A program made the position numbers and the translations under genes. The notes beneath the pieces are model-generated. The model ran no database searches, was not told the origin of the DNA, and saw only the letters and a list, made by a program, of their open reading frames with translations. 64,000 nucleotides of DNA from positions 58,760,205 to 58,824,204 of the forward strand of contig NC_134311.1 in assembly GCF_949628215.1 (NCBI RefSeq), written 5' to 3'. Shown here in pieces: positions 22,543 to 36,255 of this stretch. Numbering within the stretch: the first letter of the stretch is position 1; each line of letters starts with the position of its first letter. This DNA is from Phalacrocorax aristotelis. Taxonomy: Eukaryota; Chordata; Aves; Suliformes; Phalacrocoracidae.

Positions 22543-25500
22543 AAGAATTTATTTCCATCAGAAAGGAACATAATTTTCTCAACACGTATTTTGGTATGAG
22601 ACAAACTCTGCTATGCACAAAACTGGGAAGGTGGAAAAAAGGAATTGTAATCGCAAAACCAAATAACATTTTGTTGGAAGATGTCGACAAACAGCATTTA
22701 TAAATTGGTGCTGTGCACTTAGCTCTGTATTTAGCCTCCAGCTTAGATGACCAGGTTTTAAGCATGTTGAATATCTAGAGCTTCCATTACACTTTGTATA
22801 CCAGGAAATTAAAATAGAACTCCTTTTCTATTTGCTGTTTATGTATTACTATTATCTATACTTACTTATAAAACAAAACAAATAAAACCACACACACACA
22901 AAAATCCCCCCAAAACCCTGCTACCTGTTAAGAGTTTGAAAGGGAGCAACTTGTCTTTACAAAGGTTTTGTACTTTGCTTTCTGGTCGCTGACATTCTTC
23001 AGTCCTGGCAGATCAACTTAGAGGAGCATAGTCCAAATTGTACGCCCTCTCTTAAGCTTTATGAAAAGTAAGAAAACTGTGGAAAGGAGCAATTTTTCAA
23101 AAAGTTGAATTTAGAATGAGTCTCTGTAAATGCAGTGATGGAAAAGTTGGAATACTTTCAGCGTAAGATGTGCCATTTCATTGTTTGTTCTTTTTTTTCT
23201 TTCCTTGTAATAGTTATACTCCATTGTTGGTGGAACCAGTAAAGATATTCCCACCACCCCCTACCACCCCTCCAGTTTTATGGAAGTTAAAATCTGGGCC
23301 ATAAACTATAGCTTGTTTCATTCTTTTTATGGAAAGGTTTGTCAGCTCTACAAAGGCCCAAATGAAAAGTGAAAGAACAACTCCCCAATCTATTAATAAG
23401 GACTTCTAGATAGGATGTATAAAACCTTAGGGCAAAGCAAAGGTGAGAACCCTGATTTGTATTACTGAATGCCAGGACAACAAACCAATTTACCAGTCAA
23501 GCATAGATCTCTCCATGGTTTTATGTTAGATCAGTCCCAGTTACTCTAAATAATACTGACTTATTTGAAGCAGAGTCATGAAACTGCATCTCTGACACGC
23601 TAGCTACGTGCTCTGGATGTACAGTTTAAATGAACACTGTATTTTCTCTCATTGTTAAATAGGAAGATGCATGAATTTTTTTAATCGGATAGGCCACTTC
23701 ATTCTCAGCTTCACCATCACTATTCCTAAACTCTTAAACCCAAAGAAATGAGATGAAAACTGTGACCATTGTAAGAGACTAATCAGGTGGATATAAGCCC
23801 AAAGATTTGATCGCAGGTGGATAGGCCCAAATTTGAGGAGTCTTTACGGCCCCAAACACAAATGCTGTATTAGAGAGAAATGAAACAGCAGTGGATACAG
23901 TGCAACCTGAAAAGCATTTGGCTTGGATAAAGACTCTTTTCTACTAAACCGTTGTTTTATTCAAGAAAAATTGTGAGTAATATTGACTTTGACTTAATAT
24001 GGGGAGACAGCAGAATATAAATGTCACACAGAAAAAAATCCCAAAGTTCTCAGTCTACCAACACAATGGAATTTCAGGGATATGCATAAAGATTCTGAAC
24101 ATCTGACAGTAATTTTCTTTTTCTGTCAAGTTAGTATACATTCATCTCAATGTTAGTACACATACTAAGGATGTCTATAAGACGTTTCCACGGGTCATTC
24201 CATCTTGCCTCCCCATAAATTTGTAAGAATAACAGAAACTGGATTAAATTACAGCATTCTATGTGTCAAAATTAAATTACCTTGAGTTCATTGTTTACAA
24301 AATCAGAGACTCATGCTTCTGCTTCTATAATATTTGCATTTTAGTATTGACCTACTGAGACAAAGTTGTTGATACTTATTTATCTCCTATCCAGTATCCA
24401 TCAGGCTTATAATGCACATGGCTAGTTTATAACATCTAATTTGAGATAAAGGTACTAATTCTGCAATTAAGTTTTCTCTAGAATAGACTGATATCAGAGA
24501 ACTCATAAACATGTGGATTAAATAAATGTCTGACAAGTGACACAGCCAATGTTTGTTCCAGTTAGTGGCACTTATTTTAAACAATCACAAGAGAGGGATA
24601 CGATTGTTCCATACAATGTTGGATGAATCTTATATAGTCCCACTAATATTTGTTTTCATTAAGGGGAAGTGACTATTCAGACTATTTTTCTGTTCCATTC
24701 CTTTCTAGAAAATCTGCATTCAGTTCAGATTTGCTGGTTAAACATGCACACTGCTACAGATGACAGTAAGTCAAGAAAGAAATGAAGCAGTGCAATCGGA
24801 TGTGGACTGGTGCAGATAACAGAGCCAAAATGATTGTTGATGGCATGTTGGGTTGGCTGTACCTGCCGCTTTTTCCATCTCACTGGAACTTCCTTTTAGT
24901 ACTATGCAGGAAAGGAAAGCAAAGCACCATTTTCAGTAAATTTATTGATGGCTAAGATCCCTTTCTGAATCCAAGCTGGCCAAATCATAGGAGTTCAGTG
25001 TTGAACCAGATAGAAAGCTTAGTATATAGGGGTGGGAGGAATTTAAATTTAGTAGCTGCTGTGTGCCAAGTATATAGTCATTTTTCTTCAGGGAATTGGT
25101 TGAGTCCAGCACATTGGCAATGGGTAAGGGGAAACCTATTTTGCTTCCAGCTGGCAGGTCTACGACTCTATAGCTCAGGGTTTTAAAATATTATGCTGCC
25201 TGATGTGGGATGATTGCCTGATGACCGAGTGTGAAGTTAGGAAATACAAATTACCTGCTCTGACAGAGCTGTAATATTTGTAGGGAGATTCTGATCTTGT
25301 TACTAGTATTATGAAAAAACAATTAAGTATGTTTATTTTAGTAAAATAACAGGAATAAAGATGGATAAGAAGTATATAAAAATAAACTGTACTTTAAAAG
25401 GAGATTACCTTTTAATTACCTTTATTATTTTCCAAAAGGGTAAAAAGCAATGTTTGTTAATCACGCAAATTACCTTCTAACTATACAGTTAATTAGTCCA

Positions 25501-28500
25501 TGTTAAATTTGACAGTGTTTTAAAAAAATCATCTGGGTAATCTAGACTACTTTTATTCAGCCTCAGAAACAGAATTACTTGCTGCGAGGGCCTGTACGCA
25601 TATCTGAAATCCAAACCTAAACCAGATAATCAGCAGCAGAAGAGCCCTTTCCCCATTCTCGGCTATAAGAACTTCTTAACTGTAAATCTATGGTGCTTAT
25701 AAGTTCTCTACTATGAAACCATCTGAATGTTTCAGAAAGTGCTTATTCAAAAACAAAGGTAAGAAAAGCTAGGAATCTGAGTTTAAACAAAGTACTCTAG
25801 CCATAAGACAAGATCAGTTTGGGTTTTTTAATATCAAAGCATTATTTCATGGAAATTATAAAGAATTAATTTAAATAGTAGCCCTGCCCACATTTTACAT
25901 TTATACATACATATTGTTTTATGAAACAAATCTATATTTAAATCTATATAAACAGACCTGAATAAAATAGTTCCAACTTTTTAATATGCATTGAAGTCAG
26001 TAAGCCGGTGTGACCTTGCCAATTCATATGCAGTAAACTGTTTCTCATTTGTGAAAAGTTCTTTAATAAGCTAAGAGGTAATGACCACTGGATTGCACAC
26101 ACTTACCATTAATATTGCACATACTTACTATTAATATTCTTAATGAATCTCAGAGTTCGGGGGAGAATTCACCTTCTACCTAAACAGGATCAGAGAGGGA
26201 GACAGAATGGTGATAGCACTGACATATTGTTGATCCCCCTGCTGATGATAGTTCGCTGTCGATGGACAAAGCACAGCATTCATTATTGTTGATCACAGTG
26301 CCATTAGCTCACCTGACGGATAACACTGTAAGATTCAGTAAGTATATATTACACACTTAAGTGCTTCATCAGTGAGAAAACACAAAAAGTAGAGATGGTC
26401 ATCTTTTTTTACAGTTTTTTCATAGAGTCATACAAGACTCATTCCTTTCCCCCACATAAAATACAAGCATGAAACAACTAGAATAACTTCCGAGATGCTT
26501 AAAGGCATAAATGTCAGCAAGGGGCAGAATGCACTTTGGTAGCAATGTGTCCACCCAGGCACATTTACTAGGACATATGCCATGTTTAATAACACAAGTT
26601 TTTTTTTCTTGAGAAAAACAGTCATAATATCTAATTATACTTCATAGAAAGTGTGGGCATTTTGTCACCCAAAGTTCTGTTCTCAAGGTGAAAAAACTAT
26701 TTTCTGCACATAGTATTTTGTAAGCTTCCCAAATTATTGAACTAAAACTAAAAGAAAAAAGCACCTAGTCTCTGTCCTTCTTAGCTAGAGAGCAGTGATG
26801 AAACACACAAGCACAAAACTTTATCTTCGAAACTACTGTTGGACTTCAGAAGAATTATAGTAATATATTTTACACTCCGTCTTTGGTAGGAAACCATGTA
26901 GCTGGTAAGAGATTTGTGTGTAGTTTTACTGTAGAGTAGTACACAAGGAATGCTGGGCTGCCCCGGCTATTCTGAAAGTTTTGCATCCGGCATTTCAAGC
27001 TTCTGAATTTCTTTTTTCCATGGAGTTTCAGAAAAAAACTTTGCAAAGATAGTGCACAAAGTGAATTCCCTGGTATTCTTTTGCAGTTAATTTGTTTCAT
27101 CCCCCAAAAGAAAGACCCCAATAGAAGAGTATTCATTCATGTGCAAAGCCGAGAATCTGGGGCAGAACAAGAGCAAAGGTTACCCCTGCACCCACCCCCA
27201 AGCCTATTCAGAGAGAATCCCAATTCTTTTTCTCACCTCTGAAAGTCAGACATTTTATCTGGGGACAGAGAAAGACTGGCCCAGGGACAGCTATTTGAAA
27301 ATGAAAAATAAAACCCCTCTGTGGCTAGACTTTAAATAGAAATGACAGGCCATACCCACAGGTGATGCATAAAATTAACCATAATTTAGAAGACTAGGGG
27401 AATAAGCAGTCTTGCAGTGGTGGAAGTAGCTGTAAAATACCTCGTTTTAATAATTACCAAAATGCATTTTGGCCTGATTTAAAATTTGTACCAGCTCAAC
27501 TGAAGGTGTGAAGTTGTACAAATTTACACTATTTATTTATGCAGATCCTAGAATTATGAAGTAATTAATGCTTACTTACACCTAGGTCCCTTGTGGTACC
27601 ATTTGATCTCTTAGCAAACACCAACCATATCTGGTAAAATGCAAAACTAAACTTTCAACTTCTGCACTACTCAGGATGAGCATTAACCAACTGGCTTTTG
27701 AAACAGGAAAACCTTTAAGTCCTTCTTTTAAAGACAGCAGAAAAAATTCACCGTAGATACACACTTGCAGGTGGGATAACTCCATCTGTGTTTGTGCTCC
27801 TTATGTGTGTACCTGATTGCTCTTGCAAATACACTGTTAAATTAAGATGGCTGTAGGAACTTAGTGTTGGCCAAACTTTATAGAGACTGGCAGTACTGGA
27901 AGAGTTGTGTTACGTTTATAATTAAATCTATGCAGAAAACTGTTCATGCAATAATTTATATAGGACCCTACTCTATTTATTGACAATTAATCTGCGGATT
28001 AAATTGTGTAGACTTACAGATGGCTGCAATTGTAGATGCAATGAGCTAAAACCACGTGCCCAGCGTTTTCTGCAAGCCTGTAGATTTCTTTAGCTCTTAT
28101 TCTATTTGCTTTGAGTACTTTTATTTTTGGCTGACAAATCTCCTGATATACTCTTAATTACAAAGCTTACAGAAATAATACATAGAAATTATTACCACTA
28201 ATGGAGTTTCAGGCATGGTGGGAATACAGAAAGTGGGGGGTTTTTTTGGTGGTGGTTTTTGTTGTTGTTGTTGTGTTTCTGGGTTTTTTTTTTAAGAAAA
28301 ATAAAAACTGAAGTTAGGAGAAGTTACTCTTTCAGGAGGTAAGAAGGTTATAAGGTTGCTGCTAGAAACGGCTTGAATCATATCAGTTTCCAGCAATGAA
28401 CACATGGAGGATGAGGCCTCTTTTGATCTTGGCTCATCATGAAAGTACAAGCACAGGAACAAGTTGCTTCTCCCTCCTCCTTTGCCTCAAACGTCTGTGA

Positions 28501-29324
28501 ATAGCCACACACCATCATCTTCATATCCCTGGATGTTTTTATGGTTATTTCATGTTAGAATGCAAAACTGATACTATATACTGTACAAGTCAGTTGAACT
28601 ATAATATTAAGCATCATGAAACCTTTTGAGAAAAATTGCATCTTATCCTTTTCCAGTATAACTTGCCTATTGAAGCAAATAATCACTTAATAGCTATAGC
28701 AGGAACAGAAGTATGCTAAACCCCGTTCATATTTCAGTTCACAGATCATGCCCAGAATATAGGCACAGCAAAATGTGAAAAAAACATTTTTGATGCTGGA
28801 AAACTTATCTTGTGACCTTTGATCTTTTATTGAAAGCCCTTTATTTTAGTTTTATCTTTTGACTATAACAGTACCCTTTCAACAAATAATAAACAAAAAT
28901 ATATGCATGACAATGTACTTCAATAATATTTATTGGAATAACAGAAGAGTCATAGGACTAAGTCCTATGAAAGGGTTATATAAATTTCAGCCATCGTGGT
29001 ATTTGCTTTTGCTCCTAGGCTTTGTGCAAGTGGCAGAGAGCTTTGAGAGGTTCATTTGACAAATAGCTGTGGTTGTTACTAGGGTAGTAGTAACTCTTCT
29101 TTTCTGGGACTTCTTTTTATTACTGTTCTTTCATGGGAGATCACTGCTTTCCCAGCAGAGCAGCTAAATGCAATATATGGAAGCTCCTGAGCTGCCTCAG
29201 CGTGAACCCCAACAGCGTAGTGGACTCCTGTGGATGCCTGTGAATGCCAATGGATTACAGTGGAAATTAGTGGGAAGTGGGAAATGGTATTAAGTTAAGC
29301 CACTTACAGTTTGTACTGAAGAAG
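22543..29324. other. Intergenic AT-rich DNA, nothing recognised
   Basis: I recognise no gene or named repeat. There is a CA/A-rich tract at about 22865-22910 and a G/T-rich simple repeat with TTG units at about 28231-28294. The open frames are all below 90 codons and lack family signals. Conserved non-coding elements could be here but cannot be seen without alignments. Confidence 0.45.
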
Positions 29325-29504
29325 CTGAAGACTGCTCTTAATACAAAAACAGCTGCTGTGTCACACCAAAAGATTCATCTAGCCCTGGATTTTGTCTCTA
29401 AGAGTAGCTACAAGGGGATAACTAGTAATAACTGGACAAAGAACAGGACAAGCATATATGGCCATTCCTCTTTCTACTCTCCAGTCTCCAGTGTCTAACC
29501 AGTT
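29325..29504 (-). repeat. Possible older CR1-like 3' tail (minus strand)
   Basis: On the minus strand this reads like the 3' untranslated tail of an old CR1-type element. It has a GGGCTAGATGAATCTTTTGG block near 29365-29385, resembling the tail of older avian and reptilian CR1 copies. It abuts the CR1 ORF2 fragment at 29505. The C-terminal part of ORF2 is missing between them, so either this is one internally deleted element or two elements lie next to each other. Confidence 0.35.
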
Positions 29505-31058
29505 CCAGGTTAGGGACATAAACAAGGGTCAGAGCCTCGACCCAGCTCTCCAGCCTGTCCAGATCTCGCTGGATGGCAGCACAACCTTCCGGTGTATCAG
29601 CCACTCCTCCCAGTATTGCATCAAGTGAACTTGCTGAGGGTATGGTCTGTCCCTCGTCCAGGTCATTGATGAATATATTAAATAGAACCGGACTCAGCAC
29701 AGACCCCTGGAGAACACCGCTAGTTACAGGGCTCCAACCAGGCTCTGCCCTGTTGTAGCTTGTCTGTGAGGATGTTATGGGAGACAGTGTCAAACGCCTT
29801 GCTAAAATCAAGGTAAACAACACCCACTGCTCTCCCTTTATCTACCCAGCCAGTCATGCCATCATAGAAGGCTGTCAGGTTGGCCAGGCATGACTTCCCC
29901 TTGGTGAAGCCATGTTGACTACTTCTGATAACCTTCTCTTCCTCTACATGCCTGGAGATGACCCCCAGGGTGAGCTGTTCCATCACCTTTTCAGGGATGG
30001 AGGTGAGGCTGACTGGCCTATAGGTTCCCAGGTCATCTTTCTTGCCCTTTTTAGAAGATTGGAGTGACTCTGGTGACAAGGACCCTTCAGTCCTTGGGCA
30101 CCTCTCCTGTCCTCTGTGGCCTTTCAAAGATGATGGAGAGTGGCTCAGCAAGAAGATCCTCCAGCTCCCTCAGCACTCATGGGTGCATCCCATCAGGGCC
30201 CATGGATTTGCGAGGATCCAGTTTGCTTAGGAGATCTCTGACCCAGTCCTCCACAACCAAGGGCAAGTCTTCCTTCCTCCAGATTGTCTCTCTCACCTCT
30301 GGGGGCTGGGGTGCCTGAGTGCCTGCTGTAGCAGTAAAGACCGAGGCAAAGAAGGCACTCAGTAACTCCGCCTTCTCTGCATCCTACCTCACCACGGCAC
30401 CCACCTCATTCAGCAGTGGGCCCACAGTTTTCCCAGTCTTTCTTTTACTGCTGATGTATTTGAAGAAGCCCTTCCTGTTATTCTTGACAGTCCTTGCCAG
30501 ACTGAATTCTAAGTGGACCTTGGCCTTCCTTGTTGCATCTCTGTATACCCTGACAACATTCTTATATTCCTCCCGAGTGGCCAGTCCCTTTTTCCACATC
30601 CTGTAAACCTCCTTCTTCCATTTGATTTCTCTAGAAGGTCTTTGCTCATCCATACAGGTCTTCCGGCTCCTTTGTTTGACGACTTCTGCTTAGGGATCTT
30701 GAGCTGGGGATCTTGAGCTTGGAGGAAGTGGTGCTTGAATACTGGCCAGCTGTCTTGGACCCACCTACTTTCTAGAGCCCTAACCCATGGGACTCCTCCA
30801 AGCAGGTCTTTGAAGAGGCCTAAGTTGGCTCTCTTGAAGTCCAAGGTTGTAATCCTACTTGTTGCCCTGCTTCTAGCATGAAGGATCCTGAACTCCACCA
30901 TCTCATGGTCATTGGAGCCAAGGCTAGCCCCAGCCCTCACATCCTCAACCAGACCTTTGTTTGTTAGTGTAAGGTCCAGCAGCACATCTTGCCTCGTTGG
31001 CTTCTCCACCACCTGCATCAAAAAGTTATCCTCAATTCTCAAAAAGTTGTTATCTATT
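29505..31058 (-). mobile_element. CR1 LINE, endonuclease end and RT (minus strand)
   Basis: In minus-strand order this carries the end of the endonuclease domain (LLDLTLTNKGLVED, then SNDHEMVEF, about 31000-30880), the linker with KRANLGLFKDLLGG, and the RT with [17 protein letters not shown] and [14 protein letters not shown] (about 30050-29780). It continues to [13 protein letters not shown] and [10 protein letters not shown] near 29540-29690. The RT FADD motif is degenerate. Several frame breaks separate the parts. The normal CR1 3' end is not attached here. Confidence 0.92.
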
Positions 31059-34000
31059 TTTACAGAATCATATAAGAAAATGAACAATGAAATTACTTGT
31101 GAGATAAGGGGAAAGAAATGTATTTACTAACCACATTCACATAGCACCCTACTACATTCACAGTAAGTTGTTGCATTTTGGAGGGATACCCAAAAGTTAC
31201 AAGGGGAGAGGTGAGCATTGTAATTTTTTTTTTCAATTCTTCAAACCTTTGGCTTAACAGTCTTTATTAAAGATAGTTCCATTTATAAACTGTTGCAAGA
31301 CACTCTGGTAGAAAGAATGCCAGAAAACCATCTAAATTAGACAAAGTTGTAATCCATGTCCAAAGCAGTATGCACCGTATGCTCTAGAGTCTTTAATAAA
31401 TCTTTTCCAGCTATACAGTCCAGGAATATAGAAAGGAAAGTCCAATTCTTTCCATTCAAAATAAACCTGTGCTCATTTCATAATCCAATTTTACAATCTC
31501 TGACATTAGTCTGTGTTCATGCTTTTATATAAAGCATACCAAGAAAAGGGGAATCACCACATAGTTCAGCAGATGCTAAATGAGCTGTCTGTGATGCTCA
31601 TCAGTATAACTACTGTAATTCTTCAATTCAGAAACCAAACAAGTCACTCGGGCACCTGATACTGAGGTGCCTAATTCTGTGCTGGGAGTGTCATTCCTAG
31701 AGCTGAGTGCCAGGCTGCAAAACGCTGCAGTGCTCTGCAATCTGACAGCCAAGTATTCTCGTGAGTTAATTCCAGATTTTTCATTCTAAAATAAAAATAA
31801 CTGAATTCTTATGTATTTGCTAAGATTTTCTGCATAGCTTTTATATGTTTCTGTGTACGCTAATCTTTGAGGAATACCAGTTACCAATTTTTTCCATACA
31901 GATTTTCCATACACCTTTTCCACACATTGTACAATTTGTTTTAGCTTTGTTCTCCGCAAGTCTTGCTGACTGTTCAGATCTTATGAACAACTTTCTCTGG
32001 AAATAGGCAAATAACAAAACAAGAATACACAGAACAACTATAATTCATATAGCTGGAAAATGCTCCCTTCAAACAATCCATTTTGCCTACTGACTAATCT
32101 TCTTTCTGGTATCTATCCCTTGACTCAGAAAGCTGGAAATAGATAAAGCAGGAAAAAATACTCTGAAATAAAACAACTCCCGCATCTGAGTTACCTTTTC
32201 TGCTTACTACTATTCCTGTTCTTGTATGGAACGGTATTGTTTTTTTCTTTCCTTTCTACTTTAATCTTAATGAGGATAGGATTGGTTCCACCATATTTGC
32301 CTGCAAAATCTGAGGCCAAAATCCATTCTGCTGTAGGGATTCCCTAATCACCTTGAGTAGTTTAATATCCCTCACCTCAGGTTTACTAGAGAGATATTAA
32401 ATCTTACCCCTCCCACTGTCCACCCTTCCCATGTTTTGAGCAAGCTCTGAGCATTACTCTCACCACATTCATATACTCTTAATCTCTCTGCCCTGCCTCA
32501 TCTTTGTTCCACCAGGGAGGAAACTGGCCAGGACATGCTGCAGGATGCCAAGCTTACACGAAGTTTTCTAGTTTTATTTCCAAATTTTATACTAAAATCA
32601 AGTTGGCCAGGTTCACAGGGCCTTGCAGAAACAAGGAGGCTTGGGCGAGGGTAAGTCCCGCATCAGCATAACACACACAGCTGCTTGCAGGGGACATCCT
32701 GGAAAAGGATGGCCTACCACCCTGCCTTTGCTAAGGCTCTTTGTATTTAAATGAAGACATTCTTGGCAATATCCGCATTGCTGGGCAAAAGTATCCTCAA
32801 AGCCATACTTGAAGCCAAATTGCATCACTGTGAATTTTGTTATAGAGGGCCATCAAGACAGCTCAACTCAAAAGGGGTGCACTTTCTAGTTGGAAGTACA
32901 CTTTGATATGCATTCTGTCTCTGAAATACAATGTGCCAGGCACAATAGCTTCTACTTCTGACTGCAAGTGGTTGGTATTAGGCTGAACACATGGCCCAGG
33001 GTAATTTCTAGAGATGTTTTTAGATCTCTTCCTGCAAGGGGAGATGAGATTTGTAAGCAATCTGAATTCAGGCTATTTACAAGGAAATGCCAGTGAAAGA
33101 TGCTGGATCTCAATAGTACCAAGTACCCCTGGAATCTTTTAGTTCGGGGGACTAAAAATGAAGTCCTTGAGCACATCAAGAGCTTTTCTCCCTATAAACA
33201 CAGATAAAGCACAGAACCTAGAGCACATATACACGCAAGGTTATAATGTTTGGGGTTTTTTTTGCAACTATATGGTCAACTGAAGTATTTTAGCAAATGT
33301 GTTTATGTATTTATAATTTTATATTTTATTTTTTAAAAAAAGTTATTATTCGTTCTCCAAACACTACTGGGATATTTCTAAATATGATAGGTTATTATCC
33401 TCAGGTCTTCATTGACAAGGTGAAAATATTTCCTGGAAGAAAACCCCATACTTTCAAGCATGTCCATCCAAATGTACAGGTAGCAAGAATCTCATCTTAC
33501 AGAAATGCACTGCTCACCAAAAACTTCTTTCCCTTCTGCATTTATTTCAGTTAAAAGCAAGATTCCTGGAATCAACCTCAAATACCTCCAAATATGTCTA
33601 GCAATGTTAAACTGAAGTTTAATATAAATATTTATTTAAACAAAAAAAGTGTGCTTGCCAATCTTACCAGTTGTTGACTGACATACTAAAGGATTCAAAG
33701 GCCTAAAGTGAAGTCAGGCATGCTTTAGGTAACTACTTCCATGGTTAAGACATGGAGTAATATGCTCTGTGCTCAATAAATGCTTCTGAGACACAGTTTA
33801 TATATATTATCAGAATTCATAATAGAATTCCTATCCCTGCTACAAAGACTTCTACTTGCAGCAAAGAAAAAATTTATGCTAAGAATCTGCACACCACTTT
33901 CTGTGCAAGTTTCTTTTCTTAAAAGTTGCAGACCATAAAAACGTGTATGTAGATGTTATTTGGGCTGATGAAACAAAAATAAAATCAAATAAACTCGGTA

Positions 34001-34899
34001 TTTTTACCTGAACAAGGTTCACGCTGAAAAACAATTTTATATAATAAAGCAAAACAGGTAAGTCAAACTGTATTGGGAATTCTGTCAGAAATTCTAATCA
34101 CAGATGGTCAGGAATTTTTTTAACTGGAGCCAAAGCTTTTCCTGGTAATATACCAGTTTTGACAAAATTGCTATTGGAAACATTTTCTCAGCTCCAGCAG
34201 CAGGTGTAACTCCAGTCTGGGGCAGGGAATAAATAACTTCTTGGTCTGAGCAAGCAGCTAGGTTTTGCCCAGCCCAAGAATCTTTGCTTTGCTCGATTTA
34301 GAGAAGGGAGTTGAACCCATGTGAGGGCCCTAACTAGACAGTGATAAGCTGCCTTTCTTTTTATCTTGATGAGCATTCATTCAGTTATAGTCAGTGGAGC
34401 AGCTCCAGCCAGGGGGAGGCCAGTCCTCCACACCAGAAGAGTCCCCAGCCTAGCCGCCAGACAGCAACCTGAGCGCTCCCGAGACTGATTCAGGCAGGGT
34501 CTGATTTGAAGGCAGGTCTCCCAAATCCCATGAGGATGCCACAAGCATGAGGCAGCTGGCTGTGATATGTGTGTGTCTGTTCAAAAGGTTATTTCTGGTC
34601 CTGATGCAGAATGGGGAAAAAAACCCTCTCTCTTTGCAATCTGTCCTTTCAAAAGGATGGGCTCTCATGGCTCTCTGTATATACCACCAAACCTGCAGAA
34701 AACGTCGAGCAGAACCTGTCTCAATGCCTGGCCGTGGAGACAGATGATGCAGCTAAGGTGCACCTGGCTGTATCTGCCGCAGAGCTTGCTTGGCGAATGT
34801 GGTCTTTCCATGTTATCATCTTTGGCCTTCATTATCTGCAGAAGCAGGAATTTGGGAATATTAACAAAAACCACTCGACATGAAAGATACCTTTTTTAA
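31059..34899. other. Intergenic DNA upstream of the CpG island, nothing recognised
   Basis: I recognise no exon, RNA gene or repeat family. Short open frames overlap on both strands near 34450-34900 as base composition becomes richer, but none has a recognised family or splice structure. Confidence 0.45.
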
Positions 34900-34960
34900 C
34901 TAAGCAGACATACGCAGGCATACCCGCCGAGGCGGCGAGTGTCCCCGCCCATACGCGATG

Positions 34961-35013
34961 AGGAAGAGGAAGGGAGGGAAGAAGGGAGGGAGGAAGGGAG
35001 GGAGGAAGGGAGG
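34961..35013. repeat. Purine simple repeat (GGAAGGGAGGGA-type)
   Basis: A G/A-only tandem repeat at the left shoulder of the CpG island. On the minus strand it would encode a Leu-Pro-Ser-Ser repeat, which is a composition artefact. Confidence 0.9.
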
Positions 35014-36092
35014 CACTGGCCGCCTCTCCGAGGGCCGCTCCCGCCCCGCTCGCCGACGCAGGATGGCGCCCGCGGTATAAGCAATTAACGCGTAGGAGCA
35101 GGTAGACAACCTACTTCCAGAAGACAGCCTTTCTCCTCCCAGTGCCTATGTTCCTACGGAGGGCTGGTTTTACAGCTCCGGTTTTCGATGCGCCGGTAAC
35201 GCTCCGCTGCTCCCCGGGCCACCACAACGTGCATTTGCCTGACGAGTGGGAAGGGATCTCACAAATCAGTGTTTATTGTGTTAGCGCGAAGTTACAGTAT
35301 GGATGATGACAAACGCGACTACCTTTTTAGGGGGCTAGAGCTACTGTTGGAAGAAATTGCGCATAGCTATACGCAGAGCCGCGTTCCGCTGCAGCAGCGC
35401 TTCGCACGCTCACCCGCTCAGCGGGGCGCGCGGCAGCCGGCGGTCTCACTTCCCCGCCCCAGGGGCCGGCAGCCAGCCCGGGGCCGCGGCGGGGGCTGCC
35501 GCGCTCGGCCGTGAATCCGCGGGCCGGTCCTGGCCGTTCCGCCCTCGGGGAAGCCCCGGGGCAGCTGCGCGCTCGGACGCTTCCCTGCGAATCATCCCAC
35601 AGGCCGGCCAGCTCTTACGGGTTCACCGGGAGAATTGTATCTACTACCTCCGGCTCGGGAGGAAAACGCGCACACGCACCGCTCGGGAAATACTGTTAGC
35701 AGAAGCCCGAAACCTCAGAACCTAGGTTCAGGAAGGAATTTTTTTTTTTCTCTCTTTCTTCTTTTTTTGGCTATCGGAGATTAACTGGCGATGAAGAGAG
35801 CAAGTCCTCCCCCCGCCCCGCCACCGCCAGGCGGAGGGAGCACAAGCGATCCCGCAGACCTCTCGCTTCCCTCTGCCGTGCCCGCCCTCCTCCCGCTTCC
35901 AGACCCCCGCCGCAAATGAAAGTGAAAGCCCTGCGGCGGGGGCAGGGCGGGACCCCCGGTCGGGACCCCGGTCAGGCCCGGGCCCGGGCCCCGGCCCCGG
36001 CCGGCCGCAGTCGCCGCGCCGGCTGTAGGCGCCGCCTCCCTTCAACTGGAAACGCTGTTCCTTTGGGGTTTTCTTTCATGAGGGCCCGGTCC

Positions 36093-36122
36093 GGGCGGGG
36101 GGTGGGGTGAGGTGGGGGGCGG
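36093..36122 (+). other. G-run cluster, possible G-quadruplex
   Basis: Runs of three to six Gs separated by one to four bases lie about 70 bp upstream of the E-box / NRF1 / CRE cluster. By the usual pattern rule this can form a G-quadruplex. Function is untested. Confidence 0.5.
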
Positions 36123-36190
36123 CGGCCCCGGCCCGCCGCTCCCCCGCGCTGCTCACCGTTACCCCGACTGTACCCCTGCCCCCCCGCCGC

Positions 36191-36255
36191 CACGTGATGC
36201 GGCGCGCACGCGCGGGCGGCCCGCCGCGGCGGGGCACATCTGCAGGCTGACGTCA
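36191..36255 (+). promoter_or_regulatory. E-box, NRF1 and CRE motif cluster
   Basis: Three strong palindromic or near-palindromic sites lie within 65 bp: CACGTG (USF/MYC-type E-box, 36191-36196), CGCGCACGCGCG (an exact match to the NRF1 consensus YGCGCAYGCGCR, 36203-36214) and TGACGTCA (full CRE, 36248-36255). Such sites are typical of TATA-less CpG-island promoters. They suggest the core promoter is near 36.2-36.4 kb, but the transcription start is not known. Confidence 0.6.

Noticed and set aside
34900-35109. Minus-strand Leu-Pro-Ser repeat peptide
   Set aside because: It is a direct translation of the G/A simple repeat at 34961-35013.
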